Positions 24,710-31,140 of a stretch of DNA of 64,000 nucleotides are shown here, in pieces. The translations under genes were made by a program, and so were the position numbers. The stretch is from Ovis canadensis (lineage: Eukaryota; Chordata; Mammalia; Artiodactyla; Bovidae): NCBI RefSeq assembly GCF_042477335.2, contig NC_091262.1:40707001-40771000 (forward strand), read 5' to 3'. Within the stretch, counting starts at the first letter, position 1; every line of letters begins with the position of its first letter. The notes below the pieces were generated by a model, which did no database searches, had not been told where the DNA came from, and saw nothing but the letters and a program-made list of their open reading frames with translations.

Positions 24710-27700
24710 GTATACATATATACATCCTTCTTGGATGTCCCTCCCAACTCCCCACCCCATCCCACCCCATCCCACCCATCACAGAGCACTGACCTGAGGT
24801 CCCTGTGCTTGACATACATATGCCACCAACGTTTAGACAAGAATGATTTATGACCACAGGAGCCTTTGCCGAAGGCTTTTCAAGAAGGATTGAAGGCCTG
24901 GCTGTGACACGTAGCACAGCGCATCCAGATGGAAAGAGGTCTCACCTGGACAGAAAGAGGCCTTGGGCAGGCAGGTGTGGTACAGGAGGCTGTTTGCCAG
25001 GGTTTGCCCGCTGGGAGATGGGTGTGTTAACGCGGACGGTGGTGAAGCAGATCTGACGGCTGGCGGCGGGCGGTGGGGCCCAGCTGGAAAGGTCAGGAAG
25101 CTATTTCTGTTGCTCTTCACAGAGCACAGCTCAGGATGTGCCCGAGGCTTCAGGTCTCGAGGTCCAGCCCCCTGTTCTGGCAGGACCAGCTGGTACCCAG
25201 AGTAACTCAGCACACTGCTTTCAGTCATTTCAGTCAGTCGTGTGTGAGCAGCAACTTCCTTCTTTGCAAGCAAGCTCTCCACCACAAAAAAGCACATAAA
25301 ACCAAAGAGGACCTATTTCTGACACTGAGCACTGGCAGATCACCATAAAGATGTTCCAGACGGCACAGTCTGCTTCCTAATTGAAGAGCAGAAAAGAGAG
25401 CTTGCCTGTGGGAACAATACTTTGGATCTGTGGGTTTGCCCTGGAGGGGGTAGTTTTCTGCGCCCATTTTGGCCGCCACCCCTGACACTGCCTCAAAAGC
25501 CAGGAGCGGTACACATCGGCTGATGCTATGCCCCAAACTTCCCCTTTCTCCTTCCATGTTTGAGTGCTTCTGTTCCTTTCCATAGTCATTCAAAGAGAAC
25601 TAATGTTGAGTAACGTCCATTATCAAGAACAAGCTGGGCTCCCACTGACATGTGCAACTTTTCTTCCCCATGCCTCAGGATGGGGGATTGTTGGCATGTA
25701 TGCTTCATTTGTGGAGGATGGATGGAGATACGGAACAGATTCTGCCTCCTACTCGGGTCTTGTAATCAGAGGATCTTGACCACATCTGACCCCATAACAG
25801 AATTTTTCCAGCACTGAAACTGTTTAGAGAGACAAAGAACCTTGATCAGAGGATAACAGCAAAGCAACACATAGCACAGTTTAGCGACTGCCCACTCTTG
25901 CTGCCATTCAGTCCCCCTAATTAAGCACATGAGAATCTACAGCAGTAGAAAGGCTGAGGCAGGTCTTGCCTGGGAGTCCAGTGGTTAAGACTCTGTGCCT
26001 CCATTGCAGAGGGGGTGGGTTTGATCCTGAGTCAGGGAACTAAGATCCCACATACCATAGAGCCAAAAAATAAAAAGCCCTATACACGTATTAAAAAAAA
26101 AAATGTATTACAGGAAAAAAAAAAGATGATTGCAGCAAAGACATGAGATTTTTTTTTTTAATCCTACACATTTTTTCAGAAAAGAAACCTAGGTGGGGAT
26201 GGTCTCTTTTAACTGGAATTAAGGATCAGAATTTCTAGGGGAGGAGCTTTAAAAATACTCAGACTTCCTAGGATAGGAATTCTGCATTCTGTGAAACATG
26301 TGGCCTGAGAATTTCTCTATGAAAAACAGAATGCTTTGCTGAATCTTTTGGGGGTCACTAATCTCTCAGTCATGTCCAGCTCTTTGTGACCCCATAGACT
26401 GTAGCCTACCAGGCTCCTCCATCTGTGGGATTTTTCAGGCAAGAGTACTGGAGTGGGTTGCCATTTCCTTCTCCAGAGGATCTTCCTGACCCAGGGATTG
26501 AACCCTGGTCTCCTGCATTGTAGGCAGACGCTTTACCATCTGAGCCACCAGGGAAGCCTACATTATATGGCCTGTTCTTAGAGAATTATCATGCCAGCCT
26601 GCACTGTAGAGTCTCTAATTTTTTTTTAAACGGTAGACATTTTCAGAGCTTGTATTTTATCCAATGTTCTTAATTTTCTTAGACCTTGGAAACTTTTCTA
26701 ACACAATATCTATTAATATGTGACAAAATCAGTTCTTGAAGAAAGTTGCCCTGGGAGAATGCTGATGCAGACCACAAAGGGCAAAAGAGTGTGACCGAAT
26801 GTTAACTAGGATTGTAGCAATACAGTCTAGGATGTTGTGTTGGGAAGAATTTTGAGGGCCAGGCTGGCCACTTTTGCTAATGATCTCTGCTCTGGGTAGA
26901 GAAGGGGGGTGAAGCTGGCTAGCAGCCCTGAGCTAGGACACCTTTCATTTTATTTTCTTTGAAAAATCTTCTGGGCTTCCTGGTGGCTCAGTGGTAAAGA
27001 ACCTGCCTGCCAATGCAGGAGACATAGGTTCGATTCCTGGGTGGGGAAGATGCACAGGAGAATGAAGTGGCAACCCATTCCAGTATTCTTGCCTGGAAAA
27101 TCCCGTGGACATAGGAGCCTGACAGGCTACAGTTCATGGGGTCACAAAAGAGGTGGTCGCTTAGCAACTAAGCAACAAGAACCTAGGTTTAACTGGTCAT
27201 GATCCTCCTCCAGCAAGAATCCAGATCCAATATGGTAAGTCCTGGGTCCTGACCTCCTCTGGTTTGCTCAGGTTCACAGGGTGTTCCCTAATGGGCTAGC
27301 CTCCCAGGAAGGGACCATTCAGAAGGGCAACGAGGTTCTCTCCATCAACGGCAAGTCTCTCAAAGGAGCCACGCACAATGATGCCCTGGCTATCCTCCGC
27401 CAAGCTCGGGAGCCCAGGCAAGCTGTGGTCGTCACCAGGAGGCCAACTCTGGAGGCCACGACCGACCTCAACTCCTCCACTGATTCCTCAGGCTCAGCCT
27501 CTGTGGCCAGTGACGTCTCCATAGAATCTGGTAAGTTCTCCTTGCCTGGTAGAAACCTTGTGGGCCACATCACTTTTGGATGCATGAGGCCAGTGCTGGC
27601 AGGGCCATTAAGTCATTCCTGGTCCTCAGAACACTTAGCCAGCTGGGCTATGCACACATGGGTGAATCCACACATGCGCACAAGTTCCCTGGCAGAATCA

Positions 27701-30700
27701 GCCAGGCTCACCTGATACCCAGACGGAGAGCATCCCTAACAAACCTCTGTGTTTTCTCAGCAGCAGAGGCCACAGTCTGCACGGTGACCCTGGAAAAGAC
27801 CTCTGCGGGACTGGGCTTCAGCCTGGAAGGAGGGAAGGGCTCCCTACATGGGGACAAGCCTCTGACAGTTAACAGGATCTTCAAAGGTGTGATGTGGGTC
27901 CCCCTTTCGGCTTCAGCTCTAGTTGTGGGTGTTGGACCAGGCACCCCACAGGCTTCTGAGGGCCCTACAGGGCTTATCGGTTTCCCACAACCCCACGCCC
28001 TTTTGAGAGGCAGGCAGACCTCTTATTAACTTGACTTTGCTTTTTCTCCCTGTTCTCCTTGGCTCAGACATCCCCGTAATCCCTCTATTTTGCTGGGTCC
28101 TTGTAAGTGACCCAGCCTGCTCTGGCTTCAGCCTGGCAGGGATGGGACCAAGGCTAAGTACGTAAGGCCCTGAGTGCCATTTTTTTAATTTTTAAAAATT
28201 ATTTATTATTTATTTATTTTGGCTATGCTGAGTGTTTATTGCTCCTCGTGGGCTTTCTCTAGCTGCAGAGAGCAGGGGCTACTCTCTAGTTGCGATGTGC
28301 AGGCATCTCATTGCGGTGGCTTCTCTCATTGCAGAGCTGGGGCTCTAGAGCAGTCAGGCTTAGTAGTTGTGGTGCACAGGCTTAATTGCCCCTTGGTATA
28401 TGGAATCTTCCTGGACCAAGGATTGAACCCACGTCTCCTGCGTTAGCAGGCAGATTCTTATCCGCCGGTCCACCAGGGAAGTCCTGGGTGCAATATTGAA
28501 GGGGGTGCTGAAATATTCAGTAATCAAGATACAGACTGTTTCAATGCAATATTTTTTAAAATCGAAATTAATTTTAAAAGCCCGCAGTGAACAAAACACA
28601 GAGTCTGACTTCCCAGCCTCACTCACCTCATTCTAATCCTGGACCTGTCAGCTCCTACTGTTATTCAAAATGTTGAGATTTTGTTCATCATGGACTGGGG
28701 AGCAAGCCAACCCTAGTTGGAGGTTACTTGGGTTTACCTGGGAAGATAATGAATGGCCTGCAGCTGTCACATACAATCACCCCTGATTCTTTACTGCTTC
28801 TCAAGCTGGACCCCCTGAGTCCCAGAGCCAGGAGTTGTAGACAAGAGGTCATGTGGTCTGGGATCTGGCCCAGTGCTGCTTCTTTTTTTAAAATTTTTGG
28901 CTCTTCTGGGTCTTCATTGCATATGCCCGCTTTTCTCTAGTTGCGAGTGCACAGGCTTCTCATTAGAGTGGTGTCTCGTTGCAGAGCACAGGCTCCAGAA
29001 CACGAAGGCTTCAATAGTAGCAGCATGTGAGGCTCCCAAGCTCTAAAGCACAGGCTCAGTAGTTGTGGTGTATGGGCCTAGCTGCTCCACAGTATGTGGG
29101 ATCTTCCTGGATCAGGGATTGAACCCATATCTCCTGCATTGACAGGTAGATTCTTTACCACTGAGCCACCAGCGAAGCCCTCCAGCTCTGCTTCTAACTG
29201 CCCAAGTGACTACTGTCTTCTGGGCCTGAGGCTCCTGATCTATAAGAAGAGCTGTGGGTGTGTGACTTTGGGCTGTTAGTGTTGAGACTCAAAGGCCCTC
29301 CTAGCTCTGTCCCTGTGCCCCAGGGAGCCCCCGCTGCAGACTGGCTTTGTTTCTGGGAGGTCTGCTACAACTGCTGAACCACAGGGGGAGGACTGCGGCT
29401 CACATGGGAGCTTCCAAAGGATTCTGTGTTTACTCCAACTCTAGAATAGCTATATATACATTATATATATATATATAATTGCTTTTTTTATCCTTAACCA
29501 AACCTTCACCTTATTTATTTATGGCTGTATCAGGTCTCAGTTATGGCACATGGGCTTCTCTCTAGTTGTGTCATACGGGCTTAGTTGCCCCGAGGCCTGT
29601 GGGATCTTAGGTCCCTAACCTCATTCCCTGCACTGGAAGGTGAATTCTTAATCTCTGGACCACCCAGGAAGTCCTCAGTTCTGGGAAAGATATTTTTAAC
29701 TTTTTGTTTTAATTTTTGACTGCACTGCACAGCATATGTGTGTGTGTGCTCAGCTGTGTCTGACTCTTGCGACCCCATGGACTATAGCCTGCCAGGTTCC
29801 TTTGTCCATGGAATTTCCCAGGTAAGGACACTGGAGTGGGTTGCTATTTCCTTGCAGAATCTTAATTACCAATCAGGGATTGAAACCACACGCCTTGCAG
29901 TGGAAGCTTGAAGTCTTAACCGCTGGATCACCAGGGAATTCCCAATATTTTTAACTTTTGAAAGTCAATTTGAGATGAGCATAGGTCTCCAAGTCACTGG
30001 ACCTGGTTGGATTCTAGTGTTAGTTCTGCCACCAATGGCAGCACGACCTTGGGCAAGTCACTTCACCATCTTGGTCCCATTTGCTTACACGGGGATGAGT
30101 CTATCAGCTGCAGTGTGATGTGCTGCCAAGGGACGTGGACTCTAGAGCCACAAAATCTAGTTCAAACCTAGACCCACCACGCAGCAGCTTCGAAGCTCAG
30201 GTGAGTTTCTTGAGTCCTTGGTTTCCTCCCACATGAAAAGGGAACAGTAACAGAGCTACTGGAGTCCTAGGACTCTTGCCATAAATGCCGAGTGTTAACA
30301 CAAAGCCTGTGATATATAACTGCCCAGTATATTTTAGCTTTTTTTTTTTTTTTTTTTTGAGAAATGTCTGTTTAGATGCTTGGTCTAGTTTTATTTATTT
30401 ATTGGCCACACTGCACAACACGCAGGATCTTATTTCCCTACCAAGGACTGAACCTGTGCCCCCTGCACTGGAAGGTGAAGTCTTAACCACTGGACCACCA
30501 GGGAAGTCCTGGGATGCCTCACTTTAGATGGACCACTGAGCTCCAGGGGGATGGGCTCCAGTTCCCTTCTGAGCTGCCCTGGCTCCTCAAGAGACCAAGG
30601 GTAGGTGGTGACTACTTGTTCCCTTGTCACCCAAGGCACCCACTCTCTCCTGTCTCATCCCAGGGGTGGTCTCAGAACAGAGTGAAACAGTCCAGCCCGG

Positions 30701-30857
30701 AGATGAAATCTTACACCTGGCCGGCACCACCATGCAGGGCCTCACGCGGTTTGAAGCCTGGAACATCATCAAGGCGTTGCCTGATGGACCTGTGACGATC
30801 GTCCTCAAGAGGAAAAGCCTGCAGTCCAAGAGGACCCCAGCTGCTGGAGATCCCTAG
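5524..30857 (+). CDS. IL16: IL16 (pro-interleukin-16), 3' nine coding exons
   Basis: Joined exons 5524-5611, 7819-8297, 13014-13164, 16372-17458, 18342-18510, 23366-23467, 27272-27530, 27761-27886 and 30664-30857 keep one open frame of 884 codons plus a TAG stop. The product matches the C-terminal two thirds of the long IL-16 precursor. It starts at [12 protein letters not shown] just after the second PDZ domain, runs through a Ser/Pro-rich linker, and ends with two PDZ domains, each with a GLGF carboxylate-binding loop ([10 protein letters not shown] and [10 protein letters not shown]). By family knowledge, the long form is a neuronal PDZ scaffold, the 631-aa human leukocyte form starts inside the large exon, and caspase-3 releases the C-terminal PDZ as a CD4-binding chemoattractant. 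All introns seen have GT-AG ends. The N-terminal PDZ1/PDZ2 exons lie left of the window. It is convergent with STARD5. Confidence 0.97.
5612..6939. other. IL16 intron, mostly unique
   Basis: Apart from the 30-bp tandem duplication at 6108 I see no repeat, exon or RNA here. Confidence 0.5.
6108..6167. repeat. 30-bp tandem duplication
   Basis: Two adjacent copies of GAGAGGCTCCCTTATCCCAG plus ATCAGCCACT differ at only a base or two (ATCCC/ACCCC). Confidence 0.85.
6940..7153 (-). mobile_element. Bov-tA SINE
   Basis: The reverse copy begins TCAATCACTAAGTCATGTCC and ends GAGCCACCATGAAAGCCC, the complement of the tRNA-like head. Confidence 0.85.
7819..8297 (+). CDS. IL16: IL16 coding exon, Ser-rich linker
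   Basis: This 479-nt exon lies between CAATGCAG| and CAG|GTAAGA and ends in phase 0. It encodes [18 protein letters not shown], the serine-rich block [19 protein letters not shown], and the basic, proline-rich segment [20 protein letters not shown]. Such composition suits a disordered linker with SH3-type ligands and phosphorylation sites (inference). The middle ([14 protein letters not shown]...) looks less like human than the two ends. Confidence 0.95.
8445..8570 (+). mobile_element. MIR fragment
   Basis: It carries AAGCCTCAGTTTCCTTATCTG, the MIR core/3' motif, in a diverged context. Confidence 0.4.
8630..8932 (-). mobile_element. CHR-1-type SINE
   Basis: TTTGGTAGCACTAGGTCTTC starts the copy and GAGCCACCAGGGAAACCCC ends it. 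The middle has the GGGCTCTAGGGCATGTGGGC-type body in reverse. Confidence 0.8.
8940..9101 (-). mobile_element. CHR-2-type SINE
   Basis: TTGAATTTGTTACAATATTG, GGCATGTGGGATCTTAGCC and CTGCCAGGGAAGCCCC mark a reverse CHR SINE next to the previous one. Confidence 0.8.
9735..9965 (-). pseudogene. Possible retroposed mRNA 3' end
   Basis: On the minus strand GTTAATAAAATATTCATTTG is followed by GCTTGGAAAGC and a run of 15 or more A. This is the layout of a reverse-transcribed, polyadenylated transcript end. The parent gene is not recognised, no coding match was found upstream and no target duplication was confirmed. An unlisted SINE or LINE end is possible. Confidence 0.35.
9966..11590. other. IL16 intron, no feature recognised
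   Basis: There are open frames on both strands (for example 9954-10577 minus), but they have no splice support, no known motifs and a low-complexity CT/GA composition. I see nothing convincing. Confidence 0.45.
11592..11832 (-). mobile_element. CHR-1-type SINE
   Basis: It runs from TTTTGTGGCTGTGTTGGGTC to CTGGACCTCCAGAGAAGCCC in reverse. Confidence 0.8.
12297..12515 (-). mobile_element. Bov-tA SINE
   Basis: TTGTCTAGTCGCTCAGTCAT starts the copy and GAGCCATCAAGGAAG ends it. A short T-rich insert lies near the end. Confidence 0.85.
13014..13164 (+). CDS. IL16: IL16 coding exon with pentaproline
   Basis: This 151-nt exon runs from ACACCACAG| to CCCAG|GTAGGT and leaves one base over. It encodes EARELL, then five prolines, then QEDTAGRTP and a Gly/Pro/Ala-rich tail. 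The recalled human counterpart reads LLPLLLPQEDTAG, so the proline run is a local difference. Open frames that extend upstream of 13014 are intronic. Confidence 0.9.
13640..13825 (+). mobile_element. MIR element
   Basis: Forward MIR features include TGTGATTTCGGACAACTCA, AGCCTCAATTCTCTCATCAG and a GTGTATTGAATGC end. It is an old, diverged mammalian SINE. Confidence 0.6.
13999..14140 (-). mobile_element. BOV-A2 fragment (one monomer)
   Basis: GCTGCTGCTACTGCTGCTAA followed by GTTGCTTCAGTCGTGTCTGA, to CCATTTCCTTCTCC. The second monomer is absent. Confidence 0.8.
14200..14322 (+). mobile_element. Bov-tA 3' half
   Basis: CCACCCACTCCAGTATTCTT to GACTTAGCAACTAAATAACA. The tRNA-like head is missing. 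Confidence 0.7.
14323..15530. other. IL16 intron, no feature recognised
   Basis: This is unique-looking intron. Minus-strand open frames at 14558-15077 lack splice sites and family motifs. Confidence 0.5.
15533..16015 (+). mobile_element. Tc1/mariner-like MITE (Tigger-type), copy 1
   Basis: The left end CAGTAAGTCTGCTACATACG is complementary in style to the right end TTCGTATGGAGGGGACTTAC. Internal TAGTACTGTACTGTAATGG also occurs in the copy at 62304. It is a nonautonomous DNA transposon with no transposase frame. The family name is not certain. Confidence 0.65.
16040..16371. other. Intron upstream of the pro-IL-16 exon
   Basis: It holds a weak MIR-like stretch (16040-16160) and then unique DNA up to the exon acceptor. 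In human a TATA-less promoter drives the short IL16 form from this part of the gene. No TATA box is seen here; one GGAA-type core lies in AAGAGGAAAACC near 16313. Confidence 0.35.
16372..17458 (+). CDS. IL16: IL16 large exon with the pro-IL-16 start
   Basis: This 1087-nt exon (CCCCTAG| to CTCAA|GTGAGT) enters with two bases that complete a codon and leaves two over. It encodes [20 protein letters not shown] and then [67 protein letters not shown] and [20 protein letters not shown]. The ATG at 16422 ([13 protein letters not shown]) matches the first Met of the human leukocyte pro-IL-16. From that ATG the joined frame gives 628 aa, against 631 in human. The [12 protein letters not shown] stretch is a likely SH3-type ligand (inference). 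The exon is uninterrupted. Confidence 0.97.
17584..17875 (-). mobile_element. CHR-1-type SINE
   Basis: TTTTTTGGCCACACTGGGTC to CACTGGACCACCAAGGAAG in reverse. Confidence 0.8.
17894..17985 (+). repeat. GT/GA-rich simple repeat
   Basis: This is mixed (TG)n, (AG)n and GTGTGGGTG units over about 90 bp. Confidence 0.8.
18060..18268 (+). mobile_element. MIR element
   Basis: CTTCAGAGTCAGGCACACC, ACATGACCATAGACAAGTTT and a GTTGAATGAACATTA end give forward MIR order. Confidence 0.6.
18342..18510 (+). CDS. IL16: IL16 coding exon before the third PDZ
   Basis: This 169-nt exon lies between CTGCCAAG| and TTAAAG|GTAGGT. One base completes the Asn codon split from the previous exon, and it ends in phase 0. 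It encodes [14 protein letters not shown], then [19 protein letters not shown] and VLDEATLK, an acidic and helical-looking lead into the PDZ domain that is well conserved with human. Confidence 0.96.
18549..18757 (+). mobile_element. Bov-tA SINE
   Basis: It has the head GGGCTTTCCAGGTGGCACGA, the box B GGTTTGATCCCTGG and the tail GACTGAGTGGCTTAGC. Confidence 0.85.
18760..19426. other. IL16 intron, no feature recognised
   Basis: This is unique intron between a Bov-tA and the hAT element. Nothing is supported. Confidence 0.5.
19427..20387. mobile_element. hAT-type DNA transposon, split by BovB
   Basis: The ends CAGAGGTCCCCAGCC and GGTTGGGGACTGCTG are inverted copies. Flanks CCCTACAG and CGCTAGAT share CTA at the core of an 8-bp site, as in hAT duplications. 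Internal AATGCCTGATGATCGGAG and AATTGTCTTTTATGAAACTG match the well-known mammalian hAT family with these ends. It is nonautonomous. Confidence 0.75.
19573..20353 (-). mobile_element. BovB LINE, 3' 780 bp, inside hAT
   Basis: On the + strand it starts TCAGTTCAGTCGCTCAGTCA and ends at TTTCTGCCATAAGGG, the complement of BovB 3' sequence. The host hAT resumes at once with TTGGTCCCTAGTGCC. It is 5'-truncated. A short TGGT appears on both sides. Confidence 0.9.
20508..20962 (+). mobile_element. BovB LINE 3' end, opposite orientation
   Basis: CTAAGCTATGGTTTTTCCAG through GAGATGGTGAAGGATAGGGA to AACTGAACAACAGCAACAA. It overlaps in BovB coordinates with the neighbour on the other strand. Confidence 0.9.
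21331..21361 (+). repeat. (TG)n microsatellite
   Basis: About 15 uninterrupted TG units adjoin the 3' end of a reverse Bov-tA, a usual place for SINE-tail microsatellites. Confidence 0.95.
21360..21558 (-). mobile_element. Bov-tA SINE
   Basis: GTTGCTAAGTCATGTCTGAC to GAGTCACCAGGGAAGCCC in reverse. Confidence 0.9.
21637..21818 (-). mobile_element. CHR-type SINE
   Basis: TTATTTGGCTGTGTCAGGTC to TGGACCATTAGGGAAGTCCC in reverse. Confidence 0.8.
22098..22606 (+). repeat. TG-rich minisatellite with CCTGGGTG cores
   Basis: About 510 bp of (TG)n is broken by ten CCTGGGTG cores, nine of them CCTGGGTGGGC. Minor TCTG and TCTCTG variants occur between cores. All frames on both strands stay open through it, so its long ORFs are artefacts. 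Confidence 0.95.
23014..23226 (+). mobile_element. Bov-tA SINE
   Basis: Head GCTTCCCAGGTGGCGCTAG; body ATCCCATGGGCAGAGGAGCC; tail CAGACATGATTAAGCAC. Confidence 0.9.
23366..23467 (+). CDS. IL16: IL16 exon, first half of penultimate PDZ
   Basis: This 102-nt exon (CTTCTACAG| to ATCACG|GTGAGT) holds 34 codons. It carries the first PDZ strands and loop: [17 protein letters not shown], with GLGF at residues 419-422 of the 628-aa form, then [14 protein letters not shown]. The next exon supplies the remaining strands and the binding-groove helix. Confidence 0.97.
23872..24075 (-). mobile_element. Bov-tA SINE
   Basis: A GAAGT-rich lead (four units), then TTGCTCAATCTTGTCTGACT to GCCACCAGGGAAGCCC in reverse. 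Confidence 0.9.
24076..24186 (-). mobile_element. Bov-tA partial copy, adjacent
   Basis: AAGAATACTAGAGTGGATAA to GGTGGATTCTTTACCAACTG repeats the head half of the SINE just before it. Confidence 0.8.
24342..24547 (+). mobile_element. Bov-tA SINE
   Basis: GGGCTTCCCTGGTGGCTCAG at the head; GGATACGACTGAGCAACC at the tail. Confidence 0.92.
24628..24722. repeat. (TA)n-rich tract
   Basis: About 95 bp of TA with scattered CATA and GTATA units. It is self-complementary. Confidence 0.95.
24749..24779 (-). other. Candidate G-quadruplex (minus strand)
   Basis: The + strand reads CCCCACCCCATCCCACCCCA and on. The minus strand therefore has at least six runs of three or four G with 1-2-base spacers. Confidence 0.6.
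24850..25960. other. IL16 intron, no feature recognised
   Basis: This is unique DNA. The open frames found (for example 24848-25297 minus) have no domain or splice support. Confidence 0.5.
25963..26105 (+). mobile_element. CHR-2-type SINE
   Basis: TGCCTGGGAGTCCAGTGGTT, box B-like GGGTTTGATCCTGAG and an A-rich tail. Confidence 0.8.
26351..26559 (-). mobile_element. Bov-tA SINE
   Basis: TCTCTCAGTCATGTCCAGCT to GAGCCACCAGGGAAGCC in reverse. Confidence 0.9.
26970..27178 (+). mobile_element. Bov-tA SINE close to an IL16 exon
   Basis: Head GGGCTTCCTGGTGGCTCAGT, box B GGTTCGATTCCTGGG, tail TTAGCAACTAAGCAACAAG. It ends about 94 bp before the exon at 27272. Confidence 0.9.
27272..27530 (+). CDS. 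IL16: IL16 exon, end of PDZ and caspase site
   Basis: This 259-nt exon runs from GCTCAG| to AATCTG|GTAAGT. It encodes [38 protein letters not shown] and [19 protein letters not shown], completing the PDZ fold, and then a Ser-rich hinge. The hinge contains SSTD (Asp codon at 27482-27484, residue 507 of the 628-aa form), equivalent to the known caspase-3 site of human pro-IL-16. Cleavage would start the cytokine with [15 protein letters not shown]. Confidence 0.97.
27761..27886 (+). CDS. IL16: IL16 exon, first half of mature cytokine PDZ
   Basis: This exon follows TTTTCTCAG| and ends at TTCAAAG|GTGTGA. It encodes [20 protein letters not shown], then [20 protein letters not shown] and FK, with the GLGF loop of the secreted cytokine. 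The start is ambiguous because the acceptor reads CAGCAGCAG. Starting at 27761 gives a 121-residue mature protein, the human length; starting at 27764 or 27767 would drop one or two residues. The intron upstream is only 230 bp. Confidence 0.95.
28190..28486 (-). mobile_element. CHR-1-type SINE
   Basis: TTATTTTGGCTATGCTGAGT to GTCCACCAGGGAAGTCC in reverse. Confidence 0.85.
28886..29181 (-). mobile_element. CHR-1-type SINE
   Basis: TTTTTGGCTCTTCTGGGTCT to GAGCCACCAGCGAAGCCC in reverse. Confidence 0.85.
29508..29676 (-). mobile_element. CHR-type SINE
   Basis: TTATTTATGGCTGTATCAGG to GGACCACCCAGGAAGTCC in reverse. Confidence 0.8.
29703..29942 (-). mobile_element. CHR SINE interrupted by Bov-tA
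   Basis: The CHR copy starts TTTTTGACTGCACTGCACAG and ends GGATCACCAGGGAATTCCC. Between them lies a Bov-tA part (TCAGCTGTGTCTGACTCTTG to TTGCTATTTCCTTGCAG), with a short TG run at its edge. Confidence 0.75.
30000..30300 (+). mobile_element. MIR-like remnants (two)
   Basis: CAGCACGACCTTGGGCAAGT and CACTTCACCATCTTGGTCCC fit MIR. A second diverged copy starts near 30118 with GACGTGGACTCTAGAGCCAC. Confidence 0.5.
30385..30510 (-). mobile_element. CHR-2-type SINE near the last IL16 exon
   Basis: TTATTTATTGGCCACACTGC to GGACCACCAGGGAAGTCC in reverse, ending about 150 bp before the exon at 30664. Confidence 0.85.
30664..30857 (+). CDS. IL16: IL16 terminal coding exon
   Basis: The acceptor is CATCCCAG|GGG and the stop is TAG at 30855-30857. 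It encodes [40 protein letters not shown] and [15 protein letters not shown], ending TPAAGDP. It forms the groove helix and last strand of the C-terminal PDZ. The tetrapeptide at mature positions 106-109 is KRKS where human has RRKS, the segment linked to CD4-dependent activity. Confidence 0.97.
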
Positions 30858-31140
30858 GCCCAGCACCGGTGCGGACGCCAGAGCCTACCACATGCAGGTC
30901 CCCGAACTGCTGATTCTCAGGGTCACGGCTAACCCCACTCAATGGCAGAATGCACAGGTGTGCTTCCCAGTGGCTGCTTGCCCAGGTCTGGACCTTCCGG
31001 GACCCCACCCAGTAAGAGGGTGGTCCCAGAAGTTAGGGCACAGTCACAGTGGGGTGGCCGATACAAACGACAGACTGCATCTAGAGAGCTTAGTGATAAT
31101 ACTGTGGTGCTGTAAATAAAATGGATATATGATTGGATAT
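30858..31140 (+). other. IL16: IL16 3' untranslated region
   Basis: About 280 bp follow the IL16 stop and hold a single AATAAA in front of a T/G-containing stretch. No SINE interrupts it. The right end is estimated as 15-25 bp after the AATAAA. Confidence 0.75.
31115..31120 (+). promoter_or_regulatory. IL16: IL16 polyadenylation signal AATAAA
   Basis: This canonical AATAAA lies 258 bp after the IL16 stop codon and is the first such signal downstream on the + strand. It is the likely 3' end signal of IL16 transcripts. Confidence 0.8.

Larger units (their letters stand above)
24550..24838 (-). mobile_element. L1 3' fragment with expanded TA tract
   Basis: TTATTGGAGTATAATTGCTT and TAGTTTCTGCTATACGACAA are the complement of an L1 3' end. 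CATCACAGAGCACTGACCTG continues it after the TA and CCCACCCCAT tracts. Confidence 0.7.
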
